A stretch of 64,000 nucleotides of DNA from JAHRVQ01 sp051278195. Its GTDB lineage: Bacteria > Pseudomonadota > Gammaproteobacteria > Pseudomonadales > Azotimanducaceae. Location: positions 1 to 64,000 of the forward strand of contig JBNMQM010000002.1 of the NCBI GenBank assembly GCA_051278195.1. The letters are read 5' to 3'. Below the pieces are notes generated by a model that made no database searches, was not told where the DNA came from, and saw only the letters and a list, made by a program, of their open reading frames with translations. Of the stretch, positions 53,802 to 62,359 are shown piece after piece (the first letter of the stretch is position 1; each line of letters opens with the position of its first letter). A program made the position numbers and the translations under genes.

Positions 53802-54603
53802 GTGTAAAACTCGCATTTGGGTTGGTAGATTGGGGTTTTGAAGGAATAGGGTTTGAGGCAATAGGATTTAAATTGAGTGCTCCTTGAATTCGGGCATTGA
53901 TCACATCGAAATGTTCGATAATCGTGCTCGCCACGCGACGAGAGTCCCGGGTGGCCAAACCATTTGATAGCTTATTCAGAGTGTCTTTTTGTTGTTCAAA
54001 ATCGACTTCCACTTCTAATTCTGGCCGTACTTCTAAGCGATTGATGAAGTGAGTTTTTAGGCCATTTAGAATCAGGCGTAGAACGAGATTGTTACTCACC
54101 TGGGCAAATAGGGTGCCGAGCTCACGCCAACCCTGATGTTGTTGCTCCGCATTTTCAGGGTGGTCCGCTAGGTGCATGACGATATCTTGCATCTGCTGCA
54201 GTTCTGCCGGTGTGGCCCGGTCTATCGCGGTTCTTGCTGCCATTGAGATCAGGGCGCCTAATACTTCGAAGAGATGTCCTATCATCTCCGGATCAGGCAC
54301 CTCCTGCAGGTCAACGAGATGTCCGAGCACAGACAGACTGGCTTCTTCAACCGGGACCACACGAACCCCGCCGGGCGTTATAATGGCAATACCGAGCTGC
54401 TCGAGCTTCTTCAGGGCCTCGCGTATACCGCCGCGGCTGGTTTCAAAGCGGGCTGCAAGGTCTCGTTCTGAAGGCAATCGCTCCCCTGGCCGGTACTGGC
54501 CACGCAGGATTTCATCCCGCAGAATGGCAGTAATATCCTCCACTTTGGAGCGATTGGGGCTAGTAGGTGAGTTTGTGGGCATATTAGTCCATATATTGGT
54601 CAT
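53794..54603 (-). CDS. GntR/FadR-family repressor of the efflux operon
   Basis: The 269 residues carry an N-terminal winged helix (ILRDEILRGQYRPGERLPSE, RDLAARFETSRGGIREALKK, LEQLGIAIITPGGVRVVPV) and a helical FCD effector domain (from LGHLVDLQEVPDPEMIGHLF). The Pro/Asn/Ser-rich C-terminal tail (NPIASNPIPSKPQSTNPNA) is unusual and overlaps the next gene. The start may be the ATG at 54603 or 54582; neither has a good ribosome site. A doubled palindrome sits directly over and upstream of the start, so autorepression of the whole operon is expected. Confidence 0.9.
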   Translation of the reverse strand: MTNIWTNMPTNSPTSPNRSKVEDITAILRDEILRGQYRPGERLPSERDLAARFETSRGGIREALKKLEQLGIAIITPGGVRVVPVEEASLSVLGHLVDLQEVPDPEMIGHLFEVLGALISMAARTAIDRATPAELQQMQDIVMHLADHPENAEQQHQGWRELGTLFAQVSNNLVLRLILNGLKTHFINRLEVRPELEVEVDFEQQKDTLNKLSNGLATRDSRRVASTIIEHFDVINARIQGALNLNPIASNPIPSKPQSTNPNASFTHE

Positions 54604-54648
54604 ACCAATTCGGTTTGACCAAAATGGTCATACCAATTTGGTCTGACC
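54597..54648. promoter_or_regulatory. Doubled palindromic GntR operator
   Basis: Two 24-base direct repeats (54597-54620 and 54625-54648; two differences, 28-base period) are each nearly palindromic: GGTCATACCAA followed by TTGGTCTGACC in the second copy. The TGGTCATACCA core fits FadR-type GntR operators. The proximal copy covers the gntR start codon, and the distal one abuts the gntR -10 element. Confidence 0.75.
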
Positions 54649-54651
54649 GGA

Positions 54652-54679
54652 ATTATAGTTGAGAGTTATGGCGATACAA
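54652..54679 (-). promoter_or_regulatory. Candidate sigma70 promoter of gntR-adaptor-pump operon
   Basis: Read on the minus strand, TTGTAT (54674-54679), a 16-base spacer and a perfect TATAAT (54652-54657) predict a start near 54645, just ahead of the operator pair. The -35 lies inside the first codons of the divergent aceK. Confidence 0.5.
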
Positions 54680-56512
54680 GTGTTTTCTTCAAATCAGATT
54701 GCGTCGGCGGTTGAGGTGGGTTTCAGCGCCTACCGTGATGAGTTCGCAGCGATTACTCGCTCGGCCCAGGATCGTTTCAAGCACCGCGCCTGGGATGAGG
54801 TCCAATTGGCTTCCCGTGATCGGATTAAGCTTTATCGACATCACGCTGATGCAACCGCAGCAAAGTTGGCGGTATTGCTGAGCCAGGGCCGTCCAGACCT
54901 AGAAGATTGGCACGAAGCCAGGGATCGATACGTGCAATTGGTACAGCATCGTCCTGATGCAGAACTGGCGGGCACCGTTTTCAACACTATTTATCGCAGA
55001 ACGCATTTACATGAAGGCATCGATGAGCGCTTCGCGTTCGTCAACCATGCAATTCCTTCGCCAGAGACGACAGTACCTGTGACGCGTTACAAGACATCAG
55101 ACGGGCTGACAAATTTATTGCGGCAGGTGTTTGCGAATGTAGACCTTGGTGCTGATTTTGAAGATCAGGATCGAGATGTCGAATTGATCGAAAAAAACAT
55201 GAAAAGTCTGATTCCTTTGCTGCGTAACGACGTTGAGCAACAGATTGAAATCGAGCTGCTAAAACCGGTTTTCTATAGAAACAAGGGTGCTTATTTGATT
55301 GGCCGTATGACGATTGATGGCCATGTGTTTCCGCTTGCAATACCGATTCTGAATAGTCGTGATGGCCTATATGTGGATACCATCATTTGGAATGAAAATG
55401 ATCTGAGTACGATTTTTAGCTTCACCCGGTCCTATTTTTTCGTCGACATTGAGTCTCCCAAGGCAATGGTGACTTATCTTAATGATTTGTTACCACGCAA
55501 GAAGGCATGGGAGTTATTTACCAGTCTTGGCTATTACAAGCATGGCAAGACGGAGTTTTACTCGGACTTCTTGGCACACTTGGATCAGTCAGATGATCAG
55601 TTTGTGGTCGCCGAGGGTATCAAAGGCATGGTGATGACGGTGTTTACACTGCCCTCATATCAGACTGTTTTTAAAGTCATCAAAGACAAGTTTTCACCCA
55701 CAAAAACGGTCACGAGGCAGGGTGTCAAGGATGCTTATTACCTTGTGAAAACCCACGATAGGGTTGGGAGGATGGCGGATACTCAGGAATTTTCTGATCT
55801 GTACTTGCCGAGAGATCGGTTTGATCCAGCGCTTATTGAGGAATTGCAGAAGGTCGCTGCTGCATCCATCAAGCTCACAGATGCGCATGTGATTGTTCAG
55901 CATGTCTATACCGAGCGACTGATGACGCCTCTCAATTTGTACATACGGGATAAGAGCGAGTTCGAGCTGCGGTTAGTCCTAGAGGATTATGGACATGCCA
56001 TCAAACAACTGGCGGCGGCCAATATTTTCCCCGGTGATATGTTGCTGAAAAATTTTGGGGTGACGCGCCATGGACGTGTGGTTTTCTACGACTACGATGA
56101 GATTTGTTATCTGACAGATGTTTATTTTAGAGACTTTCCCGTCTCTCAACACCCCGAAGACGGTATGTCCTCCGCGCCCTGGTTTAGCGTAGCTGATGCG
56201 GATGTCTTTCCTCAAGAATTCCAAACATTCTTGTTTAGTTCACCCGCACTGAGCGATCTTTTTTCTGAGTATCATGGCGAATTATTTACCGCGGCATATT
56301 GGCGCGCGCTACAGGACAATGTTCGCAACGCCAAGGTGATTGACGTATTTCCCTATCGACAAAATCGCCGCTTTGGTCAGCGAGCCGTCTTGCAGCAAGA
56401 TCAAGATCAATTGAAACTAGAACAACAACAAAAAGAACAACAACAAAAAGAACAACAACAAAAAGAACAACAACAAAAAGAACAACAACAAAAAGAACAA
56501 CAACAACAATAG
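54668..56512 (+). CDS. aceK: Isocitrate dehydrogenase kinase/phosphatase
   Basis: AceK switches isocitrate dehydrogenase off and on, sending isocitrate into the glyoxylate shunt. The product is 614 residues from the ATG at 54668 (GAGAG upstream; the TTG at 54659 is less likely). The regulatory half is followed by the kinase-like half with VVAEGIKGMVMTVFTLPSYQ, MTPLNLYIRD, NIFPGDMLLKNFGVTRHGRV and VFYDYDEICYLTDVYFRDFP, the family's catalytic region. The normal end (VFPYRQNRRFGQR) is extended by a 38-residue tail of EQQQK repeats. aceA and aceB are not in the window. Confidence 0.95.
   Translation: MAIQVFSSNQIASAVEVGFSAYRDEFAAITRSAQDRFKHRAWDEVQLASRDRIKLYRHHADATAAKLAVLLSQGRPDLEDWHEARDRYVQLVQHRPDAELAGTVFNTIYRRTHLHEGIDERFAFVNHAIPSPETTVPVTRYKTSDGLTNLLRQVFANVDLGADFEDQDRDVELIEKNMKSLIPLLRNDVEQQIEIELLKPVFYRNKGAYLIGRMTIDGHVFPLAIPILNSRDGLYVDTIIWNENDLSTIFSFTRSYFFVDIESPKAMVTYLNDLLPRKKAWELFTSLGYYKHGKTEFYSDFLAHLDQSDDQFVVAEGIKGMVMTVFTLPSYQTVFKVIKDKFSPTKTVTRQGVKDAYYLVKTHDRVGRMADTQEFSDLYLPRDRFDPALIEELQKVAAASIKLTDAHVIVQHVYTERLMTPLNLYIRDKSEFELRLVLEDYGHAIKQLAAANIFPGDMLLKNFGVTRHGRVVFYDYDEICYLTDVYFRDFPVSQHPEDGMSSAPWFSVADADVFPQEFQTFLFSSPALSDLFSEYHGELFTAAYWRALQDNVRNAKVIDVFPYRQNRRFGQRAVLQQDQDQLKLEQQQKEQQQKEQQQKEQQQKEQQQKEQQQQ
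56420..56509 (+). repeat. 15-bp coding tandem repeat (EQQQK) at aceK 3' end
   Basis: Six units of GAACAACAACAAAAA (the last with CAA in place of AAA) encode E-Q-Q-Q-K repeats ending at the stop. The run is nearly pure at nucleotide level, so copy number probably varies between strains. Confidence 0.95.
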
Positions 56513-56567
56513 ATTCAATTCGACCTGAATTGAATAGATTCAAATAGAATAAAATCGGGAGTAAGTG

Positions 56568-57422
56568 ATGTACGAATACGACACTATTTCGACGCGCCTC
56601 GACCAGGGTGTGCTGACAGCGACCATCAACAACCCACCTCTCAACGTCATGACCGTGCAGTTGTATCAAGACCTTGTCGGGTTCACATCAGAAGTCGAGG
56701 CAGATGACAGAGTAAAAGTGTTGGTCTTGGAAAGTGCAGACCCGGACTTTTTTATCGCCCACTTCGATGTTTCACTGATCCTGACTTTCCCAATCGAAAA
56801 TCCAGCCAAGCGGCAAGAACAGCTGTCAGATTTTCATCTGATGTGCGAGCGGGTCAGAACAATGCCGAAAGCGACCATCGTGAAGATTGCAGGGCGAGTC
56901 GGGGGGGGTGGTAATGAATTCTGCTCCGCCTGCGATATGCGTTTTGGTATCGCTGATAAAACCAAAATCAATCAGATGGAAGTCCCGCTAGGCATTTTGC
57001 CCGGTGGTGGCGGAACACAGTACTTACCAAGACTGATCGGCCGTGGCCGCGCGATGGAGGTGATTCTGGGTGCGGATGATCTTGATGCCGTTACCGCTGA
57101 AAAATGGGGGTATCTGAACCGCGTTTTTGCGGATCAAGCCGGGCTGGATGAGTTTGTCGATGCGCTAGCGAACAGAATTGCGCTCTGGCCCAGTGATGCT
57201 ATCGCGCTCGCGAAAGCCTCTGTGTTGAATAGCGAGTTGCCATTAGGTGAAGGTTTACGTGAAGAAGCCTACCTTTTTGCGAAGACCCTTCGCACTGAAG
57301 ATGCTCAGCAACATATGGCCAAGGCGATGGAAATGGGAGCCCAGACCCGCGAGGGTGAAATGCGCATTAATGACCTGATGGTCGAGGTCGCCCATCAGGT
57401 CAAAGGTGCTGACTCAAATTAG
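56568..57422 (+). CDS. Enoyl-CoA hydratase/isomerase (crotonase) family protein
   Basis: The 284 residues have the crotonase fold: LTATINNPPLNVMTVQLYQD, VLVLESADPDFFIAHFDVSL, the oxyanion/CoA loop GRVGGGGNEFCSACDMRFGI and PLGILPGGGGTQYLPRLIGR. Both catalytic glutamates of hydratases are kept (NEF and MEVPLG). The CoA-thioester substrate is not evident. GGGAG lies 6 bases before the ATG at 56568, next to an in-frame GTG. It follows aceK by 55 bases and is convergent with the CMD gene. Confidence 0.88.
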   Translation: MYEYDTISTRLDQGVLTATINNPPLNVMTVQLYQDLVGFTSEVEADDRVKVLVLESADPDFFIAHFDVSLILTFPIENPAKRQEQLSDFHLMCERVRTMPKATIVKIAGRVGGGGNEFCSACDMRFGIADKTKINQMEVPLGILPGGGGTQYLPRLIGRGRAMEVILGADDLDAVTAEKWGYLNRVFADQAGLDEFVDALANRIALWPSDAIALAKASVLNSELPLGEGLREEAYLFAKTLRTEDAQQHMAKAMEMGAQTREGEMRINDLMVEVAHQVKGADSN

Positions 57423-57442
57423 TCTTTCAAAAAGCTCTTGGA

Positions 57443-58096
57443 TTAGTCCTTAGATTTGTCCTGATCGACGGCCCGCATAAAGTCCATTTTTTGTAGGTCA
57501 TCGTCGGGTGCAGGTATTTCCACGAGTCTTTCTGGCACGTCGTCGTACTCGAGATGTAGGGCGCGACACATAGTCGCGTGCATTTCGTACGTGCAGGTAA
57601 TGTACGTCAGCTCTAGGATTTCTTCGTCACTTAAGTGCGCTTTCAAAACGGCAAATGTACCATCTGATACGCGTCCACCCGACAGCACAAGATCATCTGT
57701 ATAAGCGAGGACCGCGCGCTCCAGAGGCGTAAAAAGATCGGTGCTTTGCCAGTACGGAATAGCTTCGATTTGCGCTTCGCTAAAACCAACGGCGCGCATG
57801 CTTTTACAGTGCTGTGAAAATACAAACTGGCTGCCTCGGCTATAACCTGCTCGAGTTTGTCCTAGTTCACGTAGTTTCGCGTTGATTTTGCGATTTTTGC
57901 CGCGATAAAATTGAAAGCCTTCTACCGCATGGCTGAAGCATTCAGGCACCAGCGCAAAGACACTCCACCAATTACCAGGTGTACCGGTTGCAGTGCCGGG
58001 ATCAGTGACGGGATCGCGATCTCCAAACAAGGCGTCATAGACGGGTAAAACACTCGGGTCGGCGTCTTTTCGGCTAACTTCTCGAAGTCTCGGCAT
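57443..58096 (-). CDS. Carboxymuconolactone decarboxylase/AhpD-like protein
   Basis: The 217 residues are all-helical: YDALFGDRDPVTDPGTATGT, the conserved core KLRELGQTRAGYSRGSQFVF, SQHCKSMRAVGFSEAQIEAI and LSDEEILELTYITCTYEMHA. The usual C-x-x-C of AhpD is reduced to S-x-H-C (QFVFSQHCK), so a disulfide redox role is doubtful. Members act as lactone decarboxylases or peroxidase partners, and many are unassigned. It is transcribed opposite to the neighbouring catabolic genes, with its start 87 bases from the start of the lyase. Confidence 0.82.
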   Translation of the reverse strand: MPRLREVSRKDADPSVLPVYDALFGDRDPVTDPGTATGTPGNWWSVFALVPECFSHAVEGFQFYRGKNRKINAKLRELGQTRAGYSRGSQFVFSQHCKSMRAVGFSEAQIEAIPYWQSTDLFTPLERAVLAYTDDLVLSGGRVSDGTFAVLKAHLSDEEILELTYITCTYEMHATMCRALHLEYDDVPERLVEIPAPDDDLQKMDFMRAVDQDKSKD

Positions 58097-58183
58097 ATCA
58101 AATCCTGATTTGTGGCGAATGGCTAATGTACATTGGCCATTGGGGGAATGGTAGACTCGAAGGCAGCAGCCAAATTGAAGAGC

Positions 58184-59029
58184 ATGAGCGGGATGGATAC
58201 TTTACGTGAGCAGCTAGAATGCAACCAGGTCCTTATTGTGCCCGGGGTTTTTGATGCCTTATCTGCGCGTATTGCCGCGAACCAAGATTTTCCAGCTATC
58301 TATATGTCAGGCTTTGCCGTTGCGGCGAGTCTTTTAGGCGAGCCAGACATTGGCCTTGTCACAGCAACTGAGATGGTGACCCGAGCAGGGCAGATTGTCC
58401 AAGCGTCGCAGAAACCGGTGATCGCAGACGGCGATAATGGCTACGGTGGAATTTATAACGTTGAGCGGCTCGTTAGAAATTATGAACAGGCGGGGGTCTC
58501 GTGCATTCAGCTTGAAGATCAAGTGAATCCCAAACGTTGTGGTCATATGGAGAACAAAGAGGTGGTCAGCCTTGACGAGGCGAGACAAAAGATTGCTGCT
58601 GCTGTTGCTGCACGCAGCAGCAAAGACTTCTTGATTATGGCGCGTACCGACGCGCGGGCGACCCATGACCTTAATGAAGCGTTGCGACGGGCCGAGGCAT
58701 TTTTAAATGCCGGTGCCGACATACTGTTCGTTGAAGCGCCTCGCACTGTGGCAGAAATGCAGACGATTCAAGCCACTTTTCCGGAAGTGCCATTGGTAGC
58801 TAATATGGTCGAAGACGGCAAGACGCCGAACCTTACGCCGGCAGAACTTAAGAAGCTGGGATACCAGATACTGCTGCGCCCTGTGTCTGCTTTGCTCACC
58901 GTCGCAGAAACGTTAACGCGCGCCTATTCTAATTTACATGCGACCGGAGACCTGCAAACAATGGATCGATTCAGTTTTTCTAGTTTTAATGATCTGGTCG
59001 GTCTGCCTGACTATTTGGAGCGAAGTTAG
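58184..59029 (+). CDS. PEP mutase/isocitrate lyase superfamily lyase
   Basis: The product is 281 residues from the ATG at 58184 (GAAG upstream); in-frame starts at 58148 and 58133 would lengthen it. The TIM-barrel marks are VLIVPGVFDALSARIAANQD, AIYMSGFAVAASLLGEPDIG, the metal-binding VIADGDNGYGGIYNV, CIQLEDQVNPKRCGHMENKE and IMARTDARATHDLNEALRRA. The catalytic KKCG of true isocitrate and methylisocitrate lyases is present in modified form (PKRCGH). The enzyme probably cleaves or decarboxylates a 2-oxo or 2-hydroxy acid; oxaloacetate decarboxylase or dimethylmalate lyase-like activity is possible. Its stop directly abuts the next start. Confidence 0.85.
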   Translation: MSGMDTLREQLECNQVLIVPGVFDALSARIAANQDFPAIYMSGFAVAASLLGEPDIGLVTATEMVTRAGQIVQASQKPVIADGDNGYGGIYNVERLVRNYEQAGVSCIQLEDQVNPKRCGHMENKEVVSLDEARQKIAAAVAARSSKDFLIMARTDARATHDLNEALRRAEAFLNAGADILFVEAPRTVAEMQTIQATFPEVPLVANMVEDGKTPNLTPAELKKLGYQILLRPVSALLTVAETLTRAYSNLHATGDLQTMDRFSFSSFNDLVGLPDYLERS

Positions 59030-60172
59030 ATGTCCCTACTCGAATATGCCCGAGCATGTGTCACAGACCTGCCATTGCGTGCCGATGAAATTGAATTGGC
59101 GCGTCGACTGCCCGCCGACCTGGCGAATGATATGCGTCAAGCGGGTGTATTCCGAATGTTGGTGCCCGAGGTCTATGGTGGCCTAGAAGTCCATCCAAAG
59201 GAATTTATCGAAGTGCTGAAATGGATCGCGATGGGCGATGGTTCTGCTGGTTGGAATGCAATGATCGGATCGACAACCGGTGTGCTCAGCGCGTCACTTG
59301 CGGAGGACGTGGCGAAGGAAATTTATGGTCAGCAACCTAATGTATTGACGGTCGGTGTGACTGCACCCCTTGGTCGAGCGGAGGTATCTGGTGATGACTA
59401 TTTGGTTTCCGGTCGTTGGCCATTTGGCTCAGGTAGTCAGAATGCCGATTGGATTTGCGGCGGCTGTTTTGTTTATGAAAATGGTGAGCAGGTGGTGGGT
59501 ACCTATGGACCTGAAATACGTCTTGTGATGTTCAAGGCAGATCAGGTCGATATAGAAGATACCTGGCACGTTGCAGGGTTAAAGGGTACCGGAAGTCATC
59601 ATTATTCAGTCGAAAATGCTCGCGTACCACGCGCCCGATCAGTGCTGTTGGGTGGGCGATCTCAGGTCAGAACACCGCTTTATCAGTTTCCTATGTTGGG
59701 ACTGCTCGCGCTCGGCGTTGCCAGCGTCAGTCTTGGGATTGGCTTTGCTGCACTCGAAGCATTCAAGGATCTCGCTGGGGTCAAGAAACCCACTGGGTCA
59801 AACCGTAAACTCATCGACCGGCAGATGGTACAAAGTGAAGTGGCAAAATCAGTTGCGGATCTAGAGTCGGCAGAAGCGTACATGCAAAAAGTGATTGATG
59901 AGGCATGGGCCATTGCAAGCCAGGGTGCAAAATTGAGCCTGGAACACAAATCGGCTTTACGTCTGGCGGCGGTCAATGCAACGCACAAATCGGTCGCTGC
60001 AGTGGATCGCTTTTACCAACTGGGAGGCGGCACGTCGATCTATAACGAAAACCCACTACAGCGGTGCTTTCGAGATGTGCACGTGACGACTCAACACATT
60101 ATGGTGGCGCCGCCGATTTATGAATTGACGGGTAAAGTCATCCTGGGGCTGGATCCGAAGCAACCTATATAA
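59030..60172 (+). CDS. Acyl-CoA-dehydrogenase-fold flavin monooxygenase (HsaA/HpaH-like)
   Basis: This 380-residue protein has the fold of group D flavin monooxygenases: MRQAGVFRMLVPEVYGGLEV, MGDGSAGWNAMIGSTTGVLS, VSGRWPFGSGSQNADWICGG, and the C-terminal YQLGGGTSIYNENPLQRCFR with DVHVTTQHIMVAPPIYEL. The catalytic glutamate of acyl-CoA dehydrogenases is not evident, and the WPFGSGSQ/H-x-x-x-H pattern is that of hydroxylases using reduced FMN or FAD from a separate reductase. Substrates in the family are phenols, steroid A-ring phenols and polyketides. There is zero spacing from the lyase gene. The adjacent nitroreductase-type gene may supply reduced flavin, which is inference. Confidence 0.85.
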   Translation: MSLLEYARACVTDLPLRADEIELARRLPADLANDMRQAGVFRMLVPEVYGGLEVHPKEFIEVLKWIAMGDGSAGWNAMIGSTTGVLSASLAEDVAKEIYGQQPNVLTVGVTAPLGRAEVSGDDYLVSGRWPFGSGSQNADWICGGCFVYENGEQVVGTYGPEIRLVMFKADQVDIEDTWHVAGLKGTGSHHYSVENARVPRARSVLLGGRSQVRTPLYQFPMLGLLALGVASVSLGIGFAALEAFKDLAGVKKPTGSNRKLIDRQMVQSEVAKSVADLESAEAYMQKVIDEAWAIASQGAKLSLEHKSALRLAAVNATHKSVAAVDRFYQLGGGTSIYNENPLQRCFRDVHVTTQHIMVAPPIYELTGKVILGLDPKQPI

Positions 60173-60185
60173 AAAGGACGCGATT

Positions 60186-60821
60186 ATGTTGGACGTCTAT
60201 GAGGCAATGAGTACCCTGCGGGCTGTGCGGCGCTTGAAGCCAGATCCAGTACCTCGCGATGTATTAGGCCGTGTGCTTCAAGCGGCAGCATGGGCACCAA
60301 CGGGTGGTAACGTTCAGCCCTTTCGGATTGTGGCGGTAGAAGCGGCAGCCCCTAAGTCGGCTATTGGGGCGCTCTATAAAGAAGAGTGGGCGAAATATAC
60401 AGCGGCTATGCGAGGGGCAGAAAAAGGTAGTGCGCCAGAAAAGATGCTGAGAGCCGGGGACTACTTAGCGAACCACATGGCCGAGGCGCCAGCGATCCTG
60501 GTTTTTTGTTTTAACGCAGACCACATGGCGATAACGGATGCCAATCTAGATCGACCTTCGGTCGTTGGTGGAGGGTCTGTTTATACCGCGGTCCAGAATG
60601 TTATGTTGGCCTGTCGTACTGAGGGGTTGGGCTGTGTGCTCACCACGCTACTGTGTTTTAGAGAAAAAGAGATTAAGACGTTATTGGATATACCAGAACC
60701 ATGGGGCACGTGTGCGCACATCCCGATTGGTTATCCAGTGCTAAAAGGGCACGGACCCATAACAAGGCGTCCGATCAACAAGCTTGTGTACTCAGATCGA
60801 TGGGGCACGGCGTACGAATAG
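60186..60821 (+). CDS. Nitroreductase-family flavoprotein
   Basis: This 211-residue FMN protein has the N-terminal MSTLRAVRRLKPDPVPRDVL, AAAWAPTGGNVQPFRIVAVE (FMN phosphate loop), VGGGSVYTAVQNVMLACRTE and GLGCVLTTLLCFREKEIKTL, followed by HIPIGYPV. Members reduce nitro groups or quinones, or act as flavin reductases. AAAAAGGA stands 7 bases before the ATG; the gene lies 13 bases after the monooxygenase and 12 before the carotenoid oxygenase, so these four genes form one operon. Confidence 0.9.
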   Translation: MLDVYEAMSTLRAVRRLKPDPVPRDVLGRVLQAAAWAPTGGNVQPFRIVAVEAAAPKSAIGALYKEEWAKYTAAMRGAEKGSAPEKMLRAGDYLANHMAEAPAILVFCFNADHMAITDANLDRPSVVGGGSVYTAVQNVMLACRTEGLGCVLTTLLCFREKEIKTLLDIPEPWGTCAHIPIGYPVLKGHGPITRRPINKLVYSDRWGTAYE

Positions 60822-60833
60822 GAGAAAATTATT

Positions 60834-62252
60834 ATGGCTATTCCATTTCCCAATCACCCTAACCTTGTAGAAGGTTACGCACCCATTCAAATGGAATGCG
60901 ATGCGCCAGATTTGATTGTTGAAGGCGAAATCCCAAAAGATCTTTACGGCACGTTCTATCGCAACGGTCCCAACCCGCAATTCGCCCCCCGGGGTGAGCA
61001 CCACTGGTTTGGCGGTGACGGCATGATCCACGCTTTTCACATTGAAAATGGCAAAGTAGAGTATCGGAACCGTTGGATAAGGACCAAGAAGTGGCAACTG
61101 GAACATGAAGCGGGTAAGAGTTTGTTCAGCGCCTTCAACCCTATGGACACGGACCCTTCAGTGCAGGGCACTCAAACCGACGGCACCGGCAATACCAATA
61201 TCATCTGGCATGGTAATAAATTGCTGGCCCTGGAAGAAGCGCATGCGCCGATTGAGTTGGATCCTGTCACCCTTGAAACGAGAGGCCCCTGGACCTTTGA
61301 TGAAGCGCTGTCTGGTCCCATGACGGCGCATCCCAAAGTTGACCCAGAAACCGGTGAAATGATCTTTTTCGGTTACAGCGTCGATGGCATGTTATCGAAC
61401 AAGATGTCAGTCCATATCGCCGATAAAGACGGCAAGCTGGTTTCGTCACAGTTTTTTGATGCACCTTACGCGGCGATGGTGCACGACTTTATGGTCACCA
61501 AAGACTTCATCCTATTTCCCATCATGCCGCTGACAGGCTCAATTGATAGAGCGATTCAGGGATTGCCACCGTTTGCCTGGGAGCCTGAGAAAGGCAACCA
61601 GATTGGCGTGATGCCGCGCCGTGGCAAGGTTGAAGATATTCGCTGGTTTCAGAATGATGCCAGTTTTGTTTTTCATCCAATGAATGCTTACAACCAAGGC
61701 GATGTCATCACCTGTGATGTCGCCGAGTATGACCAGGCGCCGCTATTCCCTAACCCGGATGGATCGAAAGGTGATCCGAGCAAGATGTGGGCAAAGTTGA
61801 ATCGCTGGACGATCGATCTTGGCAACAATAGCAATGATTACAAGGTTGAAACTTTAGACGATGCAGCCTCGGAATTCGGTCGTCTGGATGAGCGCTTTGC
61901 CTGCCAGGATTATCGTTATGGCTATATGCTGCGCCAGCAAGCAGGAGATAGCAGCGTCAACTTTAGTAATATTGCGATGATTGATCATCAAACCGGTAAA
62001 ACGGACAGTTACGCGATGGGGGATGAAATGGCGTCCGGCGAGGCGATCTTTGTGCCCAAGTCGGATTCAGCAGCAGAAGGCGAGGGCTATCTGCTGGCGA
62101 ACGTCTATAACCGAACCAATGATAAGTCGCACCTGGTGATTCTGGATGCGCAAAACCCGTCCGCTGGACCGCTAGCAAAAGCGTTTCTTGATCATCGTGT
62201 ACCTTTCGGTTTTCATGGCAACTGGCGTCCTGGCGCAGCTGCTGCGGGATAG
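60834..62252 (+). CDS. Carotenoid/stilbene cleavage dioxygenase
   Basis: This 472-residue RPE65-like iron enzyme has N-terminal GTFYRNGPNPQFAPRGEHHW and FGGDGMIHAFHIENGKVEYR. The four iron-binding histidines are readable in MTAHPKVDPE, AAMVHDFMVTKDFILFPI, FVFHPMNAYN and the C-terminal RVPFGFHGNW. The full propeller length is kept. The group includes enzymes cleaving apocarotenoids and lignin-derived stilbenes; the style (LMPLTGSIDRAI region, HPMNAYNQGD) fits bacterial lignostilbene/isoeugenol-type members as well as apocarotenoid ones, so the substrate is open. AGGAG precedes the ATG. It is the last gene of the four-gene operon. Confidence 0.92.
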   Translation: MAIPFPNHPNLVEGYAPIQMECDAPDLIVEGEIPKDLYGTFYRNGPNPQFAPRGEHHWFGGDGMIHAFHIENGKVEYRNRWIRTKKWQLEHEAGKSLFSAFNPMDTDPSVQGTQTDGTGNTNIIWHGNKLLALEEAHAPIELDPVTLETRGPWTFDEALSGPMTAHPKVDPETGEMIFFGYSVDGMLSNKMSVHIADKDGKLVSSQFFDAPYAAMVHDFMVTKDFILFPIMPLTGSIDRAIQGLPPFAWEPEKGNQIGVMPRRGKVEDIRWFQNDASFVFHPMNAYNQGDVITCDVAEYDQAPLFPNPDGSKGDPSKMWAKLNRWTIDLGNNSNDYKVETLDDAASEFGRLDERFACQDYRYGYMLRQQAGDSSVNFSNIAMIDHQTGKTDSYAMGDEMASGEAIFVPKSDSAAEGEGYLLANVYNRTNDKSHLVILDAQNPSAGPLAKAFLDHRVPFGFHGNWRPGAAAAG

Positions 62253-62359
62253 CATTTGCCAGACGTTTGATAGGACTCAGGGAAAGGCCGTCGAATTGCG
62301 CGTAGCGATTTGCGGCCGGCTCTGAAATAATTCGCTGCTGTTACGACAATAAGAATCCA

